This document shows, piece after piece, positions 18,501 through 24,607 of a DNA stretch of 38,125 nt. Below the pieces are notes generated by a model. The model was given only the letters and a program-made list of their open reading frames with translations. It was not told the origin of the DNA and did no database searches. The stretch comes from SIG440 sp045645805. Lineage in GTDB: Bacteria > Bacillota > Clostridia > Monoglobales > Monoglobaceae. A program made the translations under genes and the position numbers. Position 1 is the first letter of the stretch. Every line of letters starts with the position of its first letter. The DNA is taken from assembly GCA_045645805.1 (NCBI GenBank), contig JAZRJL010000030.1:1-38125 (forward strand). The letters are read 5' to 3'.

Positions 18501-19169
18501 AGATTGCGTGAAGTAATCTATGCTACTCAGGTTGTAGACTCCACTATGACACGAAGCCAAATGATGCGAAGCAGTGATGGAAGAGATAAATTACTCACGG
18601 CATTCGCTTCTGAGCCTACACTTGCTTATAATATGCTTCAGGATGCCTATATGGGATATACTCTTGATGCAAGACGCATGGGCAAGGCAGAAGCAATAAA
18701 GAAGAACGGCAAGCGAATAGCAAGAATTCTAACAGCTTATACAATGACAAATGCCGTTGCGGCACTTGTTGAGTCGGCATTCGATGCTCTCCGAGATGAC
18801 GATGATGAAGAAATGGATATGGCTTTATTTATGAAATACTATTTTTCAAACTTCGCAAGTGATATGAGTATCACAGCTAAAATTCCTCTCATCAAAGAAT
18901 TCCATTCCTTCATTCAGGGATTCAGCTCTTCACGAACTGATACTCAATGGATGGAAAATATTACAAAGGCTATGACTACTTGGTACAAGCTTTCGACCGA
19001 GGGCAAGGGCAAAACCTCTACAGCCATTAAGTATTCAATCAAGGCTATCTCCGACTTGTTTGGTATTCCCTTCTACAATGTCTACAGAGATACAATGGCA
19101 ACACTTAACAAGCTTGACCTTTTCACAGAAGAAGATTTGAACGAAATGTTTGAAGACTTTATCAACTAA
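9600..19169 (+). CDS. Giant (3189 aa) polyvalent internal virion protein with protease-like, MuF-C-like, two ADP-ribosyltransferase-like and ParB-like domains
   Basis: One gene fills a quarter of the window. Residues ~395-560 include Gly/Ala-rich stretches that may meet membranes. A zinc metallopeptidase motif HETTH lies at 905-909, with EEIIARACEDM near 989 as a likely third ligand. A MuF-C-like domain spans ~1110-1300. A first ART-like domain spans ~1310-1520 (VYRAVD, GDWVTPSYDYA 1434 onward, Glu1476 before LGYDDG). A clearer ART-PolyVal-like domain spans 1530-1830 (YHGT 1571-1574, GDFGKGYYFT 1590-1599, GFDGII 1770, HYIVFDSNQIK 1795-1805). A ParB/sulfiredoxin-like domain has GHEGRHR at 1929-1935. 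The last ~1100 residues are mainly helical. The motif [DT][IVL][RH][FYS]S-x-R-[DE] (DVLHSIRE, then RYSxRD forms) recurs at 1097, 1302, 1521, 1831 and ~2016, between domains. Placement after the ejection protein suggests delivery into the host; this is inference. Confidence 0.75.
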   Translation: MAKTYNQIKNSVLGKKYDINKNSEKTEKTYDEIKSGVKNGKYNFNLVKSELEKTIQFDTFSTDLSSMGKTIEDVYNGWQTPETMQNTRSSMESMQARLKAYKEYQRLFGKNELPEITASYTPILDGWDALSKEYGKYTNADAYTTEKNTLTELYSMNSEQLKGKKGVAYTTADGYNIKWEDLYNDAYSREYEADIDNTVDVAKSGKYKKKDAKLSTTWNGYAVIGDEDAYLYNYVNGDKEARDYGTLTNVHLSGTYDFLKNKHLTEDEKKRFNAIWETQGPEKAKEYLGLLDSDLRQRRVEYERQQTEAIAKESPIGSSVVSVLDNLGNNMLALPLMGIDYAEDGSIDENSSLYTGRRRVQTTRATVENDVIDSDVGKFFYRHGMNAADNVAAQAMGGFGTLGPISKAITLGSQISGAGVDAVIDAKERGLSEGQALSLGGIAMAAEYFFESKTYDALFDKGNLTRNGWKYFTKNILTEVVGENLTEGVNDIADHFIAQDLSKLNTELKSYQASGMSEKDAFNKVIGGVLSRYADITAGTIFSTGVTAGPGAAIGSYNQHRYNKAMGQNIKANERVGDLFDIANNPEIASAYDTYTRYANKGITPENISDAKLGRLYSMAKTDAVDTLGSKKSTAEQKESALKTLARLSTVETENTVKKAAKEYNVGEETRVTESGVELDVKDLNVKVKGDEVTVTTENGEISIDDVTLTQKDAELVVLAKGIAKTDGQDVANLFISQYDGKTDAEAYANAFNLTMAYAKNNFTYDTILNKKGVLTTEQVKSIYEETRIKADKAKAEAIKKLNKEMADKGFYKGFIDESVIDYENTSAEGKVNWNDLDARQKQAITFIKGFAQATGMNLKLISDGLERGINGSYDVKNNTITLDIYAGIDHVKNLSDTIIPTMSHETTHWMKEKSPELWRNLNEIVFSTLTEHYNLNTEQSIKDKIALLNRLNPRINHTEEDAKGKVITEADLIQAEMNRKGYSEDVAREEIIARACEDMLKMSEQGKKIFNSLSESEQKTLYEKIKALITDLINWVNDLLNSYESTSTEARIMREYQDELKKASKVWDEMLKKSVEANQSLEKSGAYEHTNTTDSDVLHSIREEYVNEIEEWKKEGMPKGETFILGITGDVLQGLGAIESDIYMLGDKIKYILNTHPEMTIEEIKKIPQILENPILILKSRNVGREKSSNTRLVIFGNVKAQDGKPILSVLDLRPTEKNLVVDDMQKVSSAYTKDVMPVDFVRNSLVVYADKKRTTKLLRTIGFKIPIELQQSGYIGNITYIGQNVNINGEEFSKVFKDKDIRFSDRDTEYLELAKNPEKNEARLREMVYQAAKEAGYTDDSSWRMGHTAPNSQDDVSLDNLKESGLVPNDFWEHPEWYTHSAEERESYYKVKHALERQERYTAEGKPNEAKIWVYRAVDKTKNKKEDYFRNGDWVTPSYDYAVNEGKMNPNGYRIIKHSVSIKHLYWDGNSIAELGYDDGNNYAYADTLNNRKLLDIVTYDYDGNIIPLSKRFKRRNWDVRYSERDTSYIEAVEKGDVETASRLIEEAAERVFSNSKVRGSDGKLRLVYHGTVNDFTVFDRQFSNIEGDFGKGYYFTSNEYDVDANYANEEGPDLKNKIARLAERLEWEDEYSDLSYEEREEIARQRLVTSEPTTITAYLNMENPVYITPDEKGTFLDYNEEYDEKNDEYGEPEGLLLDFIEALKNNSYDYAYNDVDFSFLYEYAYDGGMYASDAVKIIKERILDELTDENGDLAINEVIRLAFEEIGFDGIIDTSVYYKFNNMSGMDSGTTHYIVFDSNQIKSADIATYDNNGNVIPLSQRFNLENEDIRYSDRDYVAYDSTAILKESTIDLYLRDYASESSPNYAQAYITYMSPSQFLRLTTSNEEGKYRIEKESKKFEREKFEKATHWQPIQLRIDHKSGEVLGHEGRHRMVALENEGIYDVPVLLFDSSNKLDKENLNDFTLTGQFNEYRIAIIDEAIPFNYENRDLIIEKFGTQSSTQKVGERLGIRETLRYSEREDTSVYDTMGETERIKKENEKFKAEVERLKERLKIERKVTNGNYFNENQLGAVAGHLRNISKSLIAKDKLVDSLKDVYSFIVHSPNLTWEEVFERCYNVADAMLAEAKPVTMVDDYSKYLLREIRNTRISLDETQKKEAQYHFGKNWNRHFMGKVIIANDAINIDAKWQEWSNMYPDIFDADTNSGDMIGELYDIIDSLKEASETIDEYGTEEQKRWLAKEIYNQYWNVSPIRTTADKYDKQIRLLNFEHRRIMTEFREDYNTRLKEQHKAAKEKQKKLIAEIRERKDKEIALAKQHGKERLDKYKENAERKTRIQSITSNSLSLNEMLVKNSKDKHVPEIMREPVTALLQAIDFSSKRMLENGEPTRKDISLSKALSKVKDMMVKATNAHNELVELYGHGLDEDIEKMVDSVDDIMRTVGDNEFILNKMTLTDLQTLDKMVKTIRHAVNKLNKFHTVNHARGIANLSQESILYLDSLGKGKIYDGKRGAAKKLLDWGNALPYYVFKRFGSGGMKVYEALQDGWDKFVFNTKKILDYVNEAYTSKEVNEWSEEIKTFKILIPATEYDLAREDYVPQYQEVQLTVPQIMSMYCLNKREQARGHLFKGGIRVADFKDKKGKIVSQSEGVVFTEKDISTILNSLTDRQKAVADKLQEFMNTVCADWGNDVSMARFGYKAFGEENYFPIQSDKNNLAVNDETEQPNSLFKLLNMSFTKSTIENANNRIVISDIFDVFAQHTSDMAKYNALALPVLDSFKWYNYTEKQDIAEGTFKTSGVKQSIERAFGKDGQNYFTTFLKDINGQQEVSRDTLGKGFFSNAKIAAVGANLRVVLLQPTSYVRASAIIDNKYLSKALIHKPKVKKAETHCGIALWKSMGYYDTNIQKGLEAQIKHADTWKDKVTDWSMKGAEIADKVTWGYLWNACELEVRDKRKDLKVGSQEFYDAISKRLREVIYATQVVDSTMTRSQMMRSSDGRDKLLTAFASEPTLAYNMLQDAYMGYTLDARRMGKAEAIKKNGKRIARILTAYTMTNAVAALVESAFDALRDDDDEEMDMALFMKYYFSNFASDMSITAKIPLIKEFHSFIQGFSSSRTDTQWMENITKAMTTWYKLSTEGKGKTSTAIKYSIKAISDLFGIPFYNVYRDTMATLNKLDLFTEEDLNEMFEDFIN

Positions 19170-19176
19170 AAAACAC

Positions 19177-19213
19177 GGATGCATAGGGTGGTAGAAATAC
19201 CGCCCTGACATCC
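19177..19213 (+). other. Stem-loop with GAAA tetraloop overlapping the fibre promoter
   Basis: GGGTGGTA (19186-19193) pairs with TACCGCCC (19198-19205), with one G-U pair, around a GAAA loop. An outer GGATG/CATCC pair (19177-19181, 19209-19213) extends it. No T-run follows. It overlaps the shared promoter element, so it may act as DNA or as the end of the upstream transcript. Confidence 0.5.
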
Positions 19214-19223
19214 ATATAATTAA
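19184..19223 (+). promoter_or_regulatory. Late promoter copy 1 (fibre module)
   Basis: TAGGGTGGTAGAA (19184-19196), an 18-base spacer and TATAATTAA (19215-19223) match exactly, with identical spacing, an element upstream of the terminase genes at 36606-36645. TATAAT is a perfect -10; the GTAGAA end of the 13-mer takes the -35 position. An AAAGGAGG site and the fibre gene follow. Confidence 0.8.
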
Positions 19224-19243
19224 ATTTAAAGGAGGATGTTACA

Positions 19244-21118
19244 ATGGAACGGATAATGTACAGAAAAACACTTGATGTACATAAGAACGGTATTCAGTTT
19301 ATGTTGCAAGGCTTTGAAACTGCTGACAATATGTCAAGGGTTATTGAGATTAGCCTTATGGCAAGCGGAGATGCGATTGATTTTCCTTTAGAAAATGTGG
19401 AAGCAATAATGTATGTCACCACTCCAAGCGCATCAGAGCCGAGTATTAATAAGTGTACTATCAAGGATAACAAGGTTGTGTATGAGGTACTTCCTATTGT
19501 CGAGGAAGGCATCACAAATATGCAGCTTAAGATTATTGAAACAAGCACAGACGGAGCAACAGGCATCCTTGCATCACCTAAATTTGCCGTAGAGGTAACA
19601 AAAAGCGATGCAGACGATGGTAACGCAGAACAGACTACAACATTTACTGCTCTTGAGGATGCAATGGCTAAAGCGAAAGCAGTATATGACGAAAGATTTT
19701 TGAGGATGGAGCTGTCGAGTGATTGTGTTTTCAGGGCATATTACGCAGACGGAACAATTTATGAAACAGATGTTTTGCAGAAGCTATTCCTTAACGGAAA
19801 TGTACTGTTATCAGAATCGTTTGCTCATGGTGGCACAGGCATAAGAGCAGGAGAGGACACGGATAACTCCAAGTATTATTCCAATGTTTCCAAGAGCGAA
19901 GCACTGAAGGCAAAATCCATAATGGAGAATAGCGAAGAGCTTTTGGAAGAGGTTAAGCTTCACGGAGTATATACGGCATTTAAGGTTGACTTTGAATCAG
20001 GCGAAGTTGAATATGTAAGTCCGTCTTATAAATTCAAGATTAATCTTGATACCGGAGAATTGGATGCTGAAGGTCAAGCAAACACATACACGGAAGAAAT
20101 AGTCAGAGTTGTAACGGAGTGGTTTTCCTCTAACAAAATTAAGTTAGATGACCTTCAAAATCACGCTATACAACTTAAATCACACTCCGAAGACATTAAA
20201 ACGTTAAAAGAAGTTACACCTATTTTGCGTGGTGGTACAGGAGCTACAACGGCAGAAAAAGCTTTGACAAATTTAGGTGCGGCAGCTATTGACCTTTCAA
20301 ATATACCGTTTGACGTTCTCAAAAACATAGATAAGCATTATTGGAAACGTCAAGAGGTTGATTTCACTATCGATGTCGCATCTTCCGATAATACGATATA
20401 TGTATATGACACAAGTAATGCAACCACTAATCGGACTATTTATTATGCGGACAATGTGTCAGCTGTTATAGATGATTCAAACGTAGTTAAGGTTATACTT
20501 AACAACCCCACAAAATTAACATATAACTGGGATGGTGGAGGTACAGCAAGCACAAGAACACCAGTGGATGTAATAGCAGGAAAGTATTGGAGTGAAGCAT
20601 CTGATGGTTCTAAGCTTGTTTATTATACAGAAACACTTAATAAAGTTGTAAATAATGTCAGTGGTCGTTATTATACAACCGTTTCAGGTGCTATTGTTAG
20701 TGCATCTACAACTCTTAGTGCCGATGTCGAATATGTTTATGGTGAAAATGAGAACTCATATCAGGAGGGCATTATAGCCGATTATCTATATACGTATATG
20801 GGCATACCTGAAAGAAATATTCTATCCCCAATGCAAATACAATCAGGTTCTTACGTTGGAACTGGCACTTTTGGCATTGCCAATCCGAATTCTTTAGTCT
20901 TTGGATTTGAACCAAAAGTTGTACTTATTTATTGTAGTAGCGGATACCTCACAACCATTTTCCCATGGACAGGTAGAGGACTTGTTAAAATGTCGGGTTC
21001 TCAGGCGGCAATCATTGTAAGTATAGCGAACAATACGCTTTCTTGGTATAGTGGGCAAAACCAATATGACCAACTAAATTCAGAAGGTATTGAATATTGG
21101 TACACCGCAATAGGCTAA
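19244..21118 (+). CDS. Baseplate/tail fibre protein, BppU-like N-terminus
   Basis: The 624-residue protein starts 8 bases after GGAGG. The first ~130 residues (KTLDVHKNGIQFMLQGFETADNMSR… then AVEVTKSD) follow the pattern of the BppU N-terminal domain, which attaches receptor-binding proteins to the virion. A helical region and the trimer-type motif RGGTGATTAEKALTNLGA (residues ~327-344) follow. The last ~95 residues (IQSGSYVGTGTFG…FGFEPKVVLIY…IEYWYTAIG) match the C-terminus of the protein at 21882. It is the main receptor-binding candidate. Confidence 0.7.
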   Translation: MERIMYRKTLDVHKNGIQFMLQGFETADNMSRVIEISLMASGDAIDFPLENVEAIMYVTTPSASEPSINKCTIKDNKVVYEVLPIVEEGITNMQLKIIETSTDGATGILASPKFAVEVTKSDADDGNAEQTTTFTALEDAMAKAKAVYDERFLRMELSSDCVFRAYYADGTIYETDVLQKLFLNGNVLLSESFAHGGTGIRAGEDTDNSKYYSNVSKSEALKAKSIMENSEELLEEVKLHGVYTAFKVDFESGEVEYVSPSYKFKINLDTGELDAEGQANTYTEEIVRVVTEWFSSNKIKLDDLQNHAIQLKSHSEDIKTLKEVTPILRGGTGATTAEKALTNLGAAAIDLSNIPFDVLKNIDKHYWKRQEVDFTIDVASSDNTIYVYDTSNATTNRTIYYADNVSAVIDDSNVVKVILNNPTKLTYNWDGGGTASTRTPVDVIAGKYWSEASDGSKLVYYTETLNKVVNNVSGRYYTTVSGAIVSASTTLSADVEYVYGENENSYQEGIIADYLYTYMGIPERNILSPMQIQSGSYVGTGTFGIANPNSLVFGFEPKVVLIYCSSGYLTTIFPWTGRGLVKMSGSQAAIIVSIANNTLSWYSGQNQYDQLNSEGIEYWYTAIG

Positions 21119-21132
21119 AGGAGGACTATTTT

Positions 21133-21414
21133 ATGCGAATTATAGAAATTAAAACACTTAGTAATGGCTCTCACAGAAACCAAATAGGGAATTTTAAAAC
21201 CATACCAAATGGTTATGCGGTCATTCCTGATAATATGGAAACACCAAACTTTCCCTTTGGCGAAATCACTGTTGAGGAAATTGATGGAGTTATGACCGTC
21301 ACAAAGTGGGTGGCAGGAGAAATTCCTGAGCCTGAGCCGATACCTGAGCCTGAAACAGAATTGTCAATAGATGACCTTGCGACTGCAATCTTGGAAGGGG
21401 TGAATGAAGTATGA
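21133..21414 (+). CDS. Small fibre-module protein with Pro-Glu repeat
   Basis: The 93-residue product starts at the ATG at 21133, preceded by AAAGGAGG; an earlier in-frame start would overlap the fibre gene. It begins MRIIEIKTLSNGSH and contains 'VIPDNMETPNFPFGEI', a layout common in small phage tail-fibre partners. EPEPIPEPE at ~70-80 is a stiff linker before a short helix (LSIDDLATAILEGV). It is probably a structural accessory of the fibre. Confidence 0.5.
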   Translation: MRIIEIKTLSNGSHRNQIGNFKTIPNGYAVIPDNMETPNFPFGEITVEEIDGVMTVTKWVAGEIPEPEPIPEPETELSIDDLATAILEGVNEV

Positions 21415-21866
21415 TGACAAACAAAGAAATTGTTCTTGAAACAATGAAACGGTCAGGGTTATTGATTGCAAAATCTGTACAGGAAAAAGCATCTGCCCTG
21501 ACAGGGACAGAACTGAACACAGAGTCCGATTATATTCCTTCTTTTGCAGGAGCATGTGCAAAGAAGAATATGCTCGAAAGACCTGTTGGATTTGTTTGCA
21601 AATCTTCTGCAGGAAGGGTTGTAAAGCTACTGCAAGTTTATGATTCTGTCATTTACACAGCAGAACCAGAAGAACTTCCTGCACAATGGGGTTTTGTATG
21701 GTCCGATGACCCTGCTCACGCACTTCCATTCATTTCGCTTTCTACTTCACCTTATATGAAAGGGAACTGTTGCACGGAAAATGGTCAGATTTACAAAAGC
21801 TTAATTGATAACAATGTACATTCACCAAAGGAATATCCTACAGGATGGGAATTATATGAAGAATAA
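21411..21866 (+). CDS. Fibre-module protein with CBM5/12-like C-terminus
   Basis: The 151-residue product overlaps the previous gene (ATGA). The N-terminal half is helical (TNKEIVLETMKRSGLLIAKS). The C-terminus, 'GQIYKSLIDNNVHSPKEYP' followed by TGWEL, follows the aromatic pattern of small carbohydrate-binding modules of the CBM5/12 type. It may help the virion bind surface glycans. Function is inferred from this short motif and the neighbouring fibre genes. Confidence 0.5.
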   Translation: MMTNKEIVLETMKRSGLLIAKSVQEKASALTGTELNTESDYIPSFAGACAKKNMLERPVGFVCKSSAGRVVKLLQVYDSVIYTAEPEELPAQWGFVWSDDPAHALPFISLSTSPYMKGNCCTENGQIYKSLIDNNVHSPKEYPTGWELYEE

Positions 21867-21881
21867 AGGAGGAAATTAAAA

Positions 21882-22583
21882 ATGGCATCAGCAGGAAGAA
21901 TTTTAATTATGCCGAAAGGCGATTACAACGCAGAAACTACATACGAAATGCTTGATTTAGTTTTTCACGGAGGCACTTCTTGGGTAGCCAAGAAAAATGT
22001 AACAGGCATCGAGCCTACAGATGAACATAGCGAGCATTGGTTTAAGATGTGCGAAAGCGTAGATTTAACCGGGATTGAGGAAAGAATTGCAGCTTTGGAA
22101 AATCAAATGTTATCTACATTGTCCCTTGATGATGTAGATTTATCAGGATATGCAACGAAATCCGAGGTGCAAGCAGTTTCTTCAAACGTGGAAGGATTTG
22201 ATACAAGGTTATCAGGTGTTGAGTCAGGACTTAATGACTTATCGTCTGTTGTGAGTGGAATGAATTCAAGTGGTGTGAAGATAGCATCGGGAAGCTACAC
22301 AGGAACAGGATACTCAGGTTCAAATGCTAAAAATAGCATAACATTTGATTTTGAGCCGAAGGTGGTTTTCCTACAGGATACTAATGCCGAATATAGTTGC
22401 CCTGTGGTATGGCACAAAGGAGTTAGTGTGCTTACTTTAGGAATAAACGGGTCAAACCAAACCAACCAACTACAGTTTTCGTTGGAAGGCAATACATTGC
22501 GTTGGTATTATCCCCTTAATACAAACCCTGATACTCAATTAAATGAATCAGGCAAAGTATATCATTGGGTTGCTATTGGCTAA
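21882..22583 (+). CDS. Second fibre protein sharing the C-terminal cap domain
   Basis: The 233-residue product has an N-terminal module (GRILIMPKGDYNAETTYEMLD … TSWVAKKNVTGIEP) typical of phage fibre bases that carry a small carbohydrate-binding-like fold. A coiled-coil stretch follows (residues ~65-130). A cap domain from ~132 (IASGSYTGTGYSG…FDFEPKVVF…YHWVAIG) is homologous to the cap of the 624-residue fibre. AAAGGAGG precedes the start. A bidirectional terminator follows. Confidence 0.6.
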   Translation: MASAGRILIMPKGDYNAETTYEMLDLVFHGGTSWVAKKNVTGIEPTDEHSEHWFKMCESVDLTGIEERIAALENQMLSTLSLDDVDLSGYATKSEVQAVSSNVEGFDTRLSGVESGLNDLSSVVSGMNSSGVKIASGSYTGTGYSGSNAKNSITFDFEPKVVFLQDTNAEYSCPVVWHKGVSVLTLGINGSNQTNQLQFSLEGNTLRWYYPLNTNPDTQLNESGKVYHWVAIG

Positions 22584-22591
22584 AAAATAAG

Positions 22592-22617
22592 AAGGGCAAG
22601 ATTAATTCTTGCCCTTT
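22592..22617. terminator. Bidirectional terminator closing the fibre module
   Basis: AAGGGCAAGA (22592-22601) and TCTTGCCCTT (22607-22616) form a perfect 10-bp stem with a 5-base loop. Downstream on + is TTTACTTTT; on - the stem is followed by CTTATTTTTTAG. It can stop fibre transcription and also leftward transcription from the integrase. Confidence 0.8.
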
Positions 22618-22643
22618 ACTTTTCCAACAATATGGGATATAAT
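22615..22643 (+). promoter_or_regulatory. Candidate promoter just left of attP
   Basis: TTTACT (22615-22620), a 17-base spacer and a perfect TATAAT (22638-22643) point towards attP. In a lysogen it would face the displaced host end of the target gene. The -35 box is only 4/6 and its first bases lie in the terminator stem. Confidence 0.35.
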
Positions 22644-22997
22644 GTATATGTTCTTCTTAAAATATATGGGTTACACTACATACATAAAGTACTCTTCTAC
22701 GAATGGACAGAGCCTTTAGGTATGTACCCTACTTTTGCAAAAGAGGCTGAAGAAGAAGGCTTTACGGCTCTTGCTGCACAGTTCAGAATGGTAGCTGCTA
22801 TTGAAAAAGCTCACGAAGAAAGATACAGAGCATTGCTCAAGAATCTTGAAGAAGGCGAAGTTTTCAAAAAGGCTGAAAAAACAATTTGGGAATGTCGCAA
22901 CTGTGGACATCTTCATATAGGAGAAAAAGCTCCGGGAATGTGTCCTGTTTGTCAACATCCTCAGAGCTTCTTTGAAGTAAGAAAAGAAAATTATTAA
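22632..22997 (+). CDS. rbr: Rubrerythrin 3' segment carried by the phage (N-terminal diiron half absent)
   Basis: Rubrerythrin is a diiron/rubredoxin peroxidase of anaerobes. Only its C-terminal ~95 residues are here. Similarity starts at YEWTE (codons 23-27), continues with MYPTFAKEAEEEGF and the iron-ligand helix IEKAHEERY, and ends with a complete rubredoxin-like domain (CRNCGH … CPVCQHPQSFFEV). Codons 1-22 from the ATG at 22632 look unrelated, and that ATG is in a promoter-like sequence, so the piece is probably not expressed alone. Three extra codons (PLG) sit between WTE and MYP, exactly on the right arm of the attP repeat. The gene end overlaps the integrase end by 4 bases on opposite strands. 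I infer that it restores the target gene after integration. Confidence 0.75.
   Translation: MGYNVYVLLKIYGLHYIHKVLFYEWTEPLGMYPTFAKEAEEEGFTALAAQFRMVAAIEKAHEERYRALLKNLEEGEVFKKAEKTIWECRNCGHLHIGEKAPGMCPVCQHPQSFFEVRKENY
22677..22726. other. Candidate attP of the serine integrase
   Basis: TACATACATAAAG (22677-22689) and CTTTAGGTATGTA (22714-22726) form a 13-bp inverted repeat with 12 matches, 24 bases apart. The 50-bp span, arms 12-24 bases from the centre and a non-palindromic central GA (22701-22702) are what large serine integrases use. The integrase gene is next door. The exact crossover is inferred. Confidence 0.75.
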
Positions 22998-24586
22998 AAT
23001 TTTTTAAGGTATATATCCATTTCAAATTTGGGTCTGTACCATCCGTTTGTGGTTTCCAAACCTTTTTCCTTTGCTTCTATTTCTGTCAGCCTTGTAGGTT
23101 TACCTCGTTTGTAAACGATTTTCTCCACAACGGATTTTAAGAGCTTATTTTTTGTGGCAGCAGAAACAGAATCGTCTGAGAGTGCTTCAATGGCTTTATG
23201 CAACGATGCAATTACTCCCTTATAATCTACGTGTTCAGGAGCATCGTTATAAGCTGATTCTAATTCATTCTCAAGGTTTTGTTTCTCCTCCATGCAATTT
23301 GCCATCAGTTTGTCAAAGACTTGTTTAGGCATCTTTTCCTCGGAATACTTGTCCCACAAAGACAATTCCTTTTTCTCAACTTCAACATATCTTTTTTCAA
23401 GAAGAGAAACATACTCCAAATGTTTCTCTTTTTTGTTTTCGTCTGAATCTGTAACCTTTGCAGTTAGTTCATTAAGATTCGCTTTTAAAAGCTCAATAAC
23501 TTCAGGTATAAATTCGTTTTCTTGTACGGAAGCATTTCCACAAAACATCTGCTCATCACATAAATATCTAAATTTATGTCTGTCTTTGGCTCTTCTCATA
23601 CATCTTCCACATTCACACTTTAATATGGATGCAAAAGGATTTTGAAGAGTCTCGTTTGGTTTTACAGAAGGATATTTGTGCATCTTGTTATTTGCCTTGT
23701 TAAATGTATCTTCATCAATAATTGCAGGGTGTTTGCCATCTACCATTTCAAAATCAGGGTTAAATACGCAATGCGTGGTAATTGCAGAGTCTTCTACAAT
23801 ATTCACATCAATATGCTTCTTAATTACTACTTTGCCTTTATAATGCTCGTTTTTTATCATCTTAGAAATGGTTGATTTCTTCCATATTTCTCCCTTTCTT
23901 GGTGGAATTCCCATGGTATTTAATCGTTGGCTTATTTTCATAGTGCCTATTCCCTCGTTGACATACCACTCAAATATTAATCTTACTACCTTCGCTTCTT
24001 CCTCTACAATGGCAAGTGTGGGCCTTTTTCTTTTGCTCTCATATACCCATTCCCTTTTATAGCCATAGGGAACAACGGCATTGATATAATAACCTTGTCG
24101 CAAAGAAAGTTCTTTTCCTCTGTTAAGGATTTTCTTGGTGTATTCAAGGTATTCGTTGCCTCGCATCATTTCTCTCTCAAAGGCTTCTCTGTCATACTCA
24201 TCTCTGAGGTCGAACATCCTTTGTGGAGTTATGATGATGGTATTTGTATAGCGAAATAGCTTCGAAAGCTTGCCTATTTCCTCTAAATCAGGTCTACCTA
24301 ACCTTGCACATTCCACAATTAAAACAGCCTTGATTTTGGGCGATTCTATGCGTTTGAGAAGCTTTTTAAATTCAGGTCTACTGTTTATAGTTTCGCCTGA
24401 CACAACTTCCCTATAACAATTATCTTCAGGTATAGGTGCATCAAGGTTTCTGTCTGCCCATTCCTTTAAGATTGTTTTGTGCTTTGATAACACTTCCTCA
24501 ACAGTAAGTGTGGGGTCATCAGAACGGGATTTTCTTAGGTATTCCAATAATTCGTCAGGTTGGAATGTTGGATATTCTTTGTACAT
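22994..24586 (-). CDS. int: Large serine recombinase (integrase)
   Basis: The 530-residue protein inserts and excises the phage. The N-terminal resolvase domain has YLRKS with the nucleophile Ser20 and the conserved-looking LIVECARLGR region. The Recombinase domain follows (~150-300: GYYINAVVPYGYKRE, RLNTMGIPPRKGEIWKKSTI). A zinc ribbon has Cys pairs in CECGRC and later C residues, then comes a coiled coil (LLEKRYVEVEKKELSLWDKY). Length fits the family. AAAGGAGG precedes the start. It is last in a leftward operon and ends beside attP. Confidence 0.93.
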   Translation of the reverse strand: MYKEYPTFQPDELLEYLRKSRSDDPTLTVEEVLSKHKTILKEWADRNLDAPIPEDNCYREVVSGETINSRPEFKKLLKRIESPKIKAVLIVECARLGRPDLEEIGKLSKLFRYTNTIIITPQRMFDLRDEYDREAFEREMMRGNEYLEYTKKILNRGKELSLRQGYYINAVVPYGYKREWVYESKRKRPTLAIVEEEAKVVRLIFEWYVNEGIGTMKISQRLNTMGIPPRKGEIWKKSTISKMIKNEHYKGKVVIKKHIDVNIVEDSAITTHCVFNPDFEMVDGKHPAIIDEDTFNKANNKMHKYPSVKPNETLQNPFASILKCECGRCMRRAKDRHKFRYLCDEQMFCGNASVQENEFIPEVIELLKANLNELTAKVTDSDENKKEKHLEYVSLLEKRYVEVEKKELSLWDKYSEEKMPKQVFDKLMANCMEEKQNLENELESAYNDAPEHVDYKGVIASLHKAIEALSDDSVSAATKNKLLKSVVEKIVYKRGKPTRLTEIEAKEKGLETTNGWYRPKFEMDIYLKKF

Positions 24587-24607
24587 AGAGTGCCTCCTTT
24601 GCTAAAA

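Noticed and set aside
9600..19169. N4-type virion RNA polymerase (giant protein next to an N4-gp56 capsid)
   Set aside because: Size and placement fit, but I could find no polymerase motifs (such as a T7-like palm or DxxGR). Visible domains are protease-, ART- and ParB-like.
9600..19169. Stop-codon recoding to allow a giant frame
   Set aside because: TAA, TAG and TGA all end genes at expected sites in the window, and the giant frame contains no in-frame stop codon.
19177..19213. Rho-independent terminator after the giant gene
   Set aside because: The stem is good, but no T-run follows and the sequence contains the shared late promoter.
22583..22997. Host DNA between two tandem prophages
   Set aside because: Only one integrase, one repressor and one set of each phage gene are seen. 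In a tandem lysogen the middle junction would be attP, without a host gene end of this kind, and the segment begins at the centre of the attP repeat.
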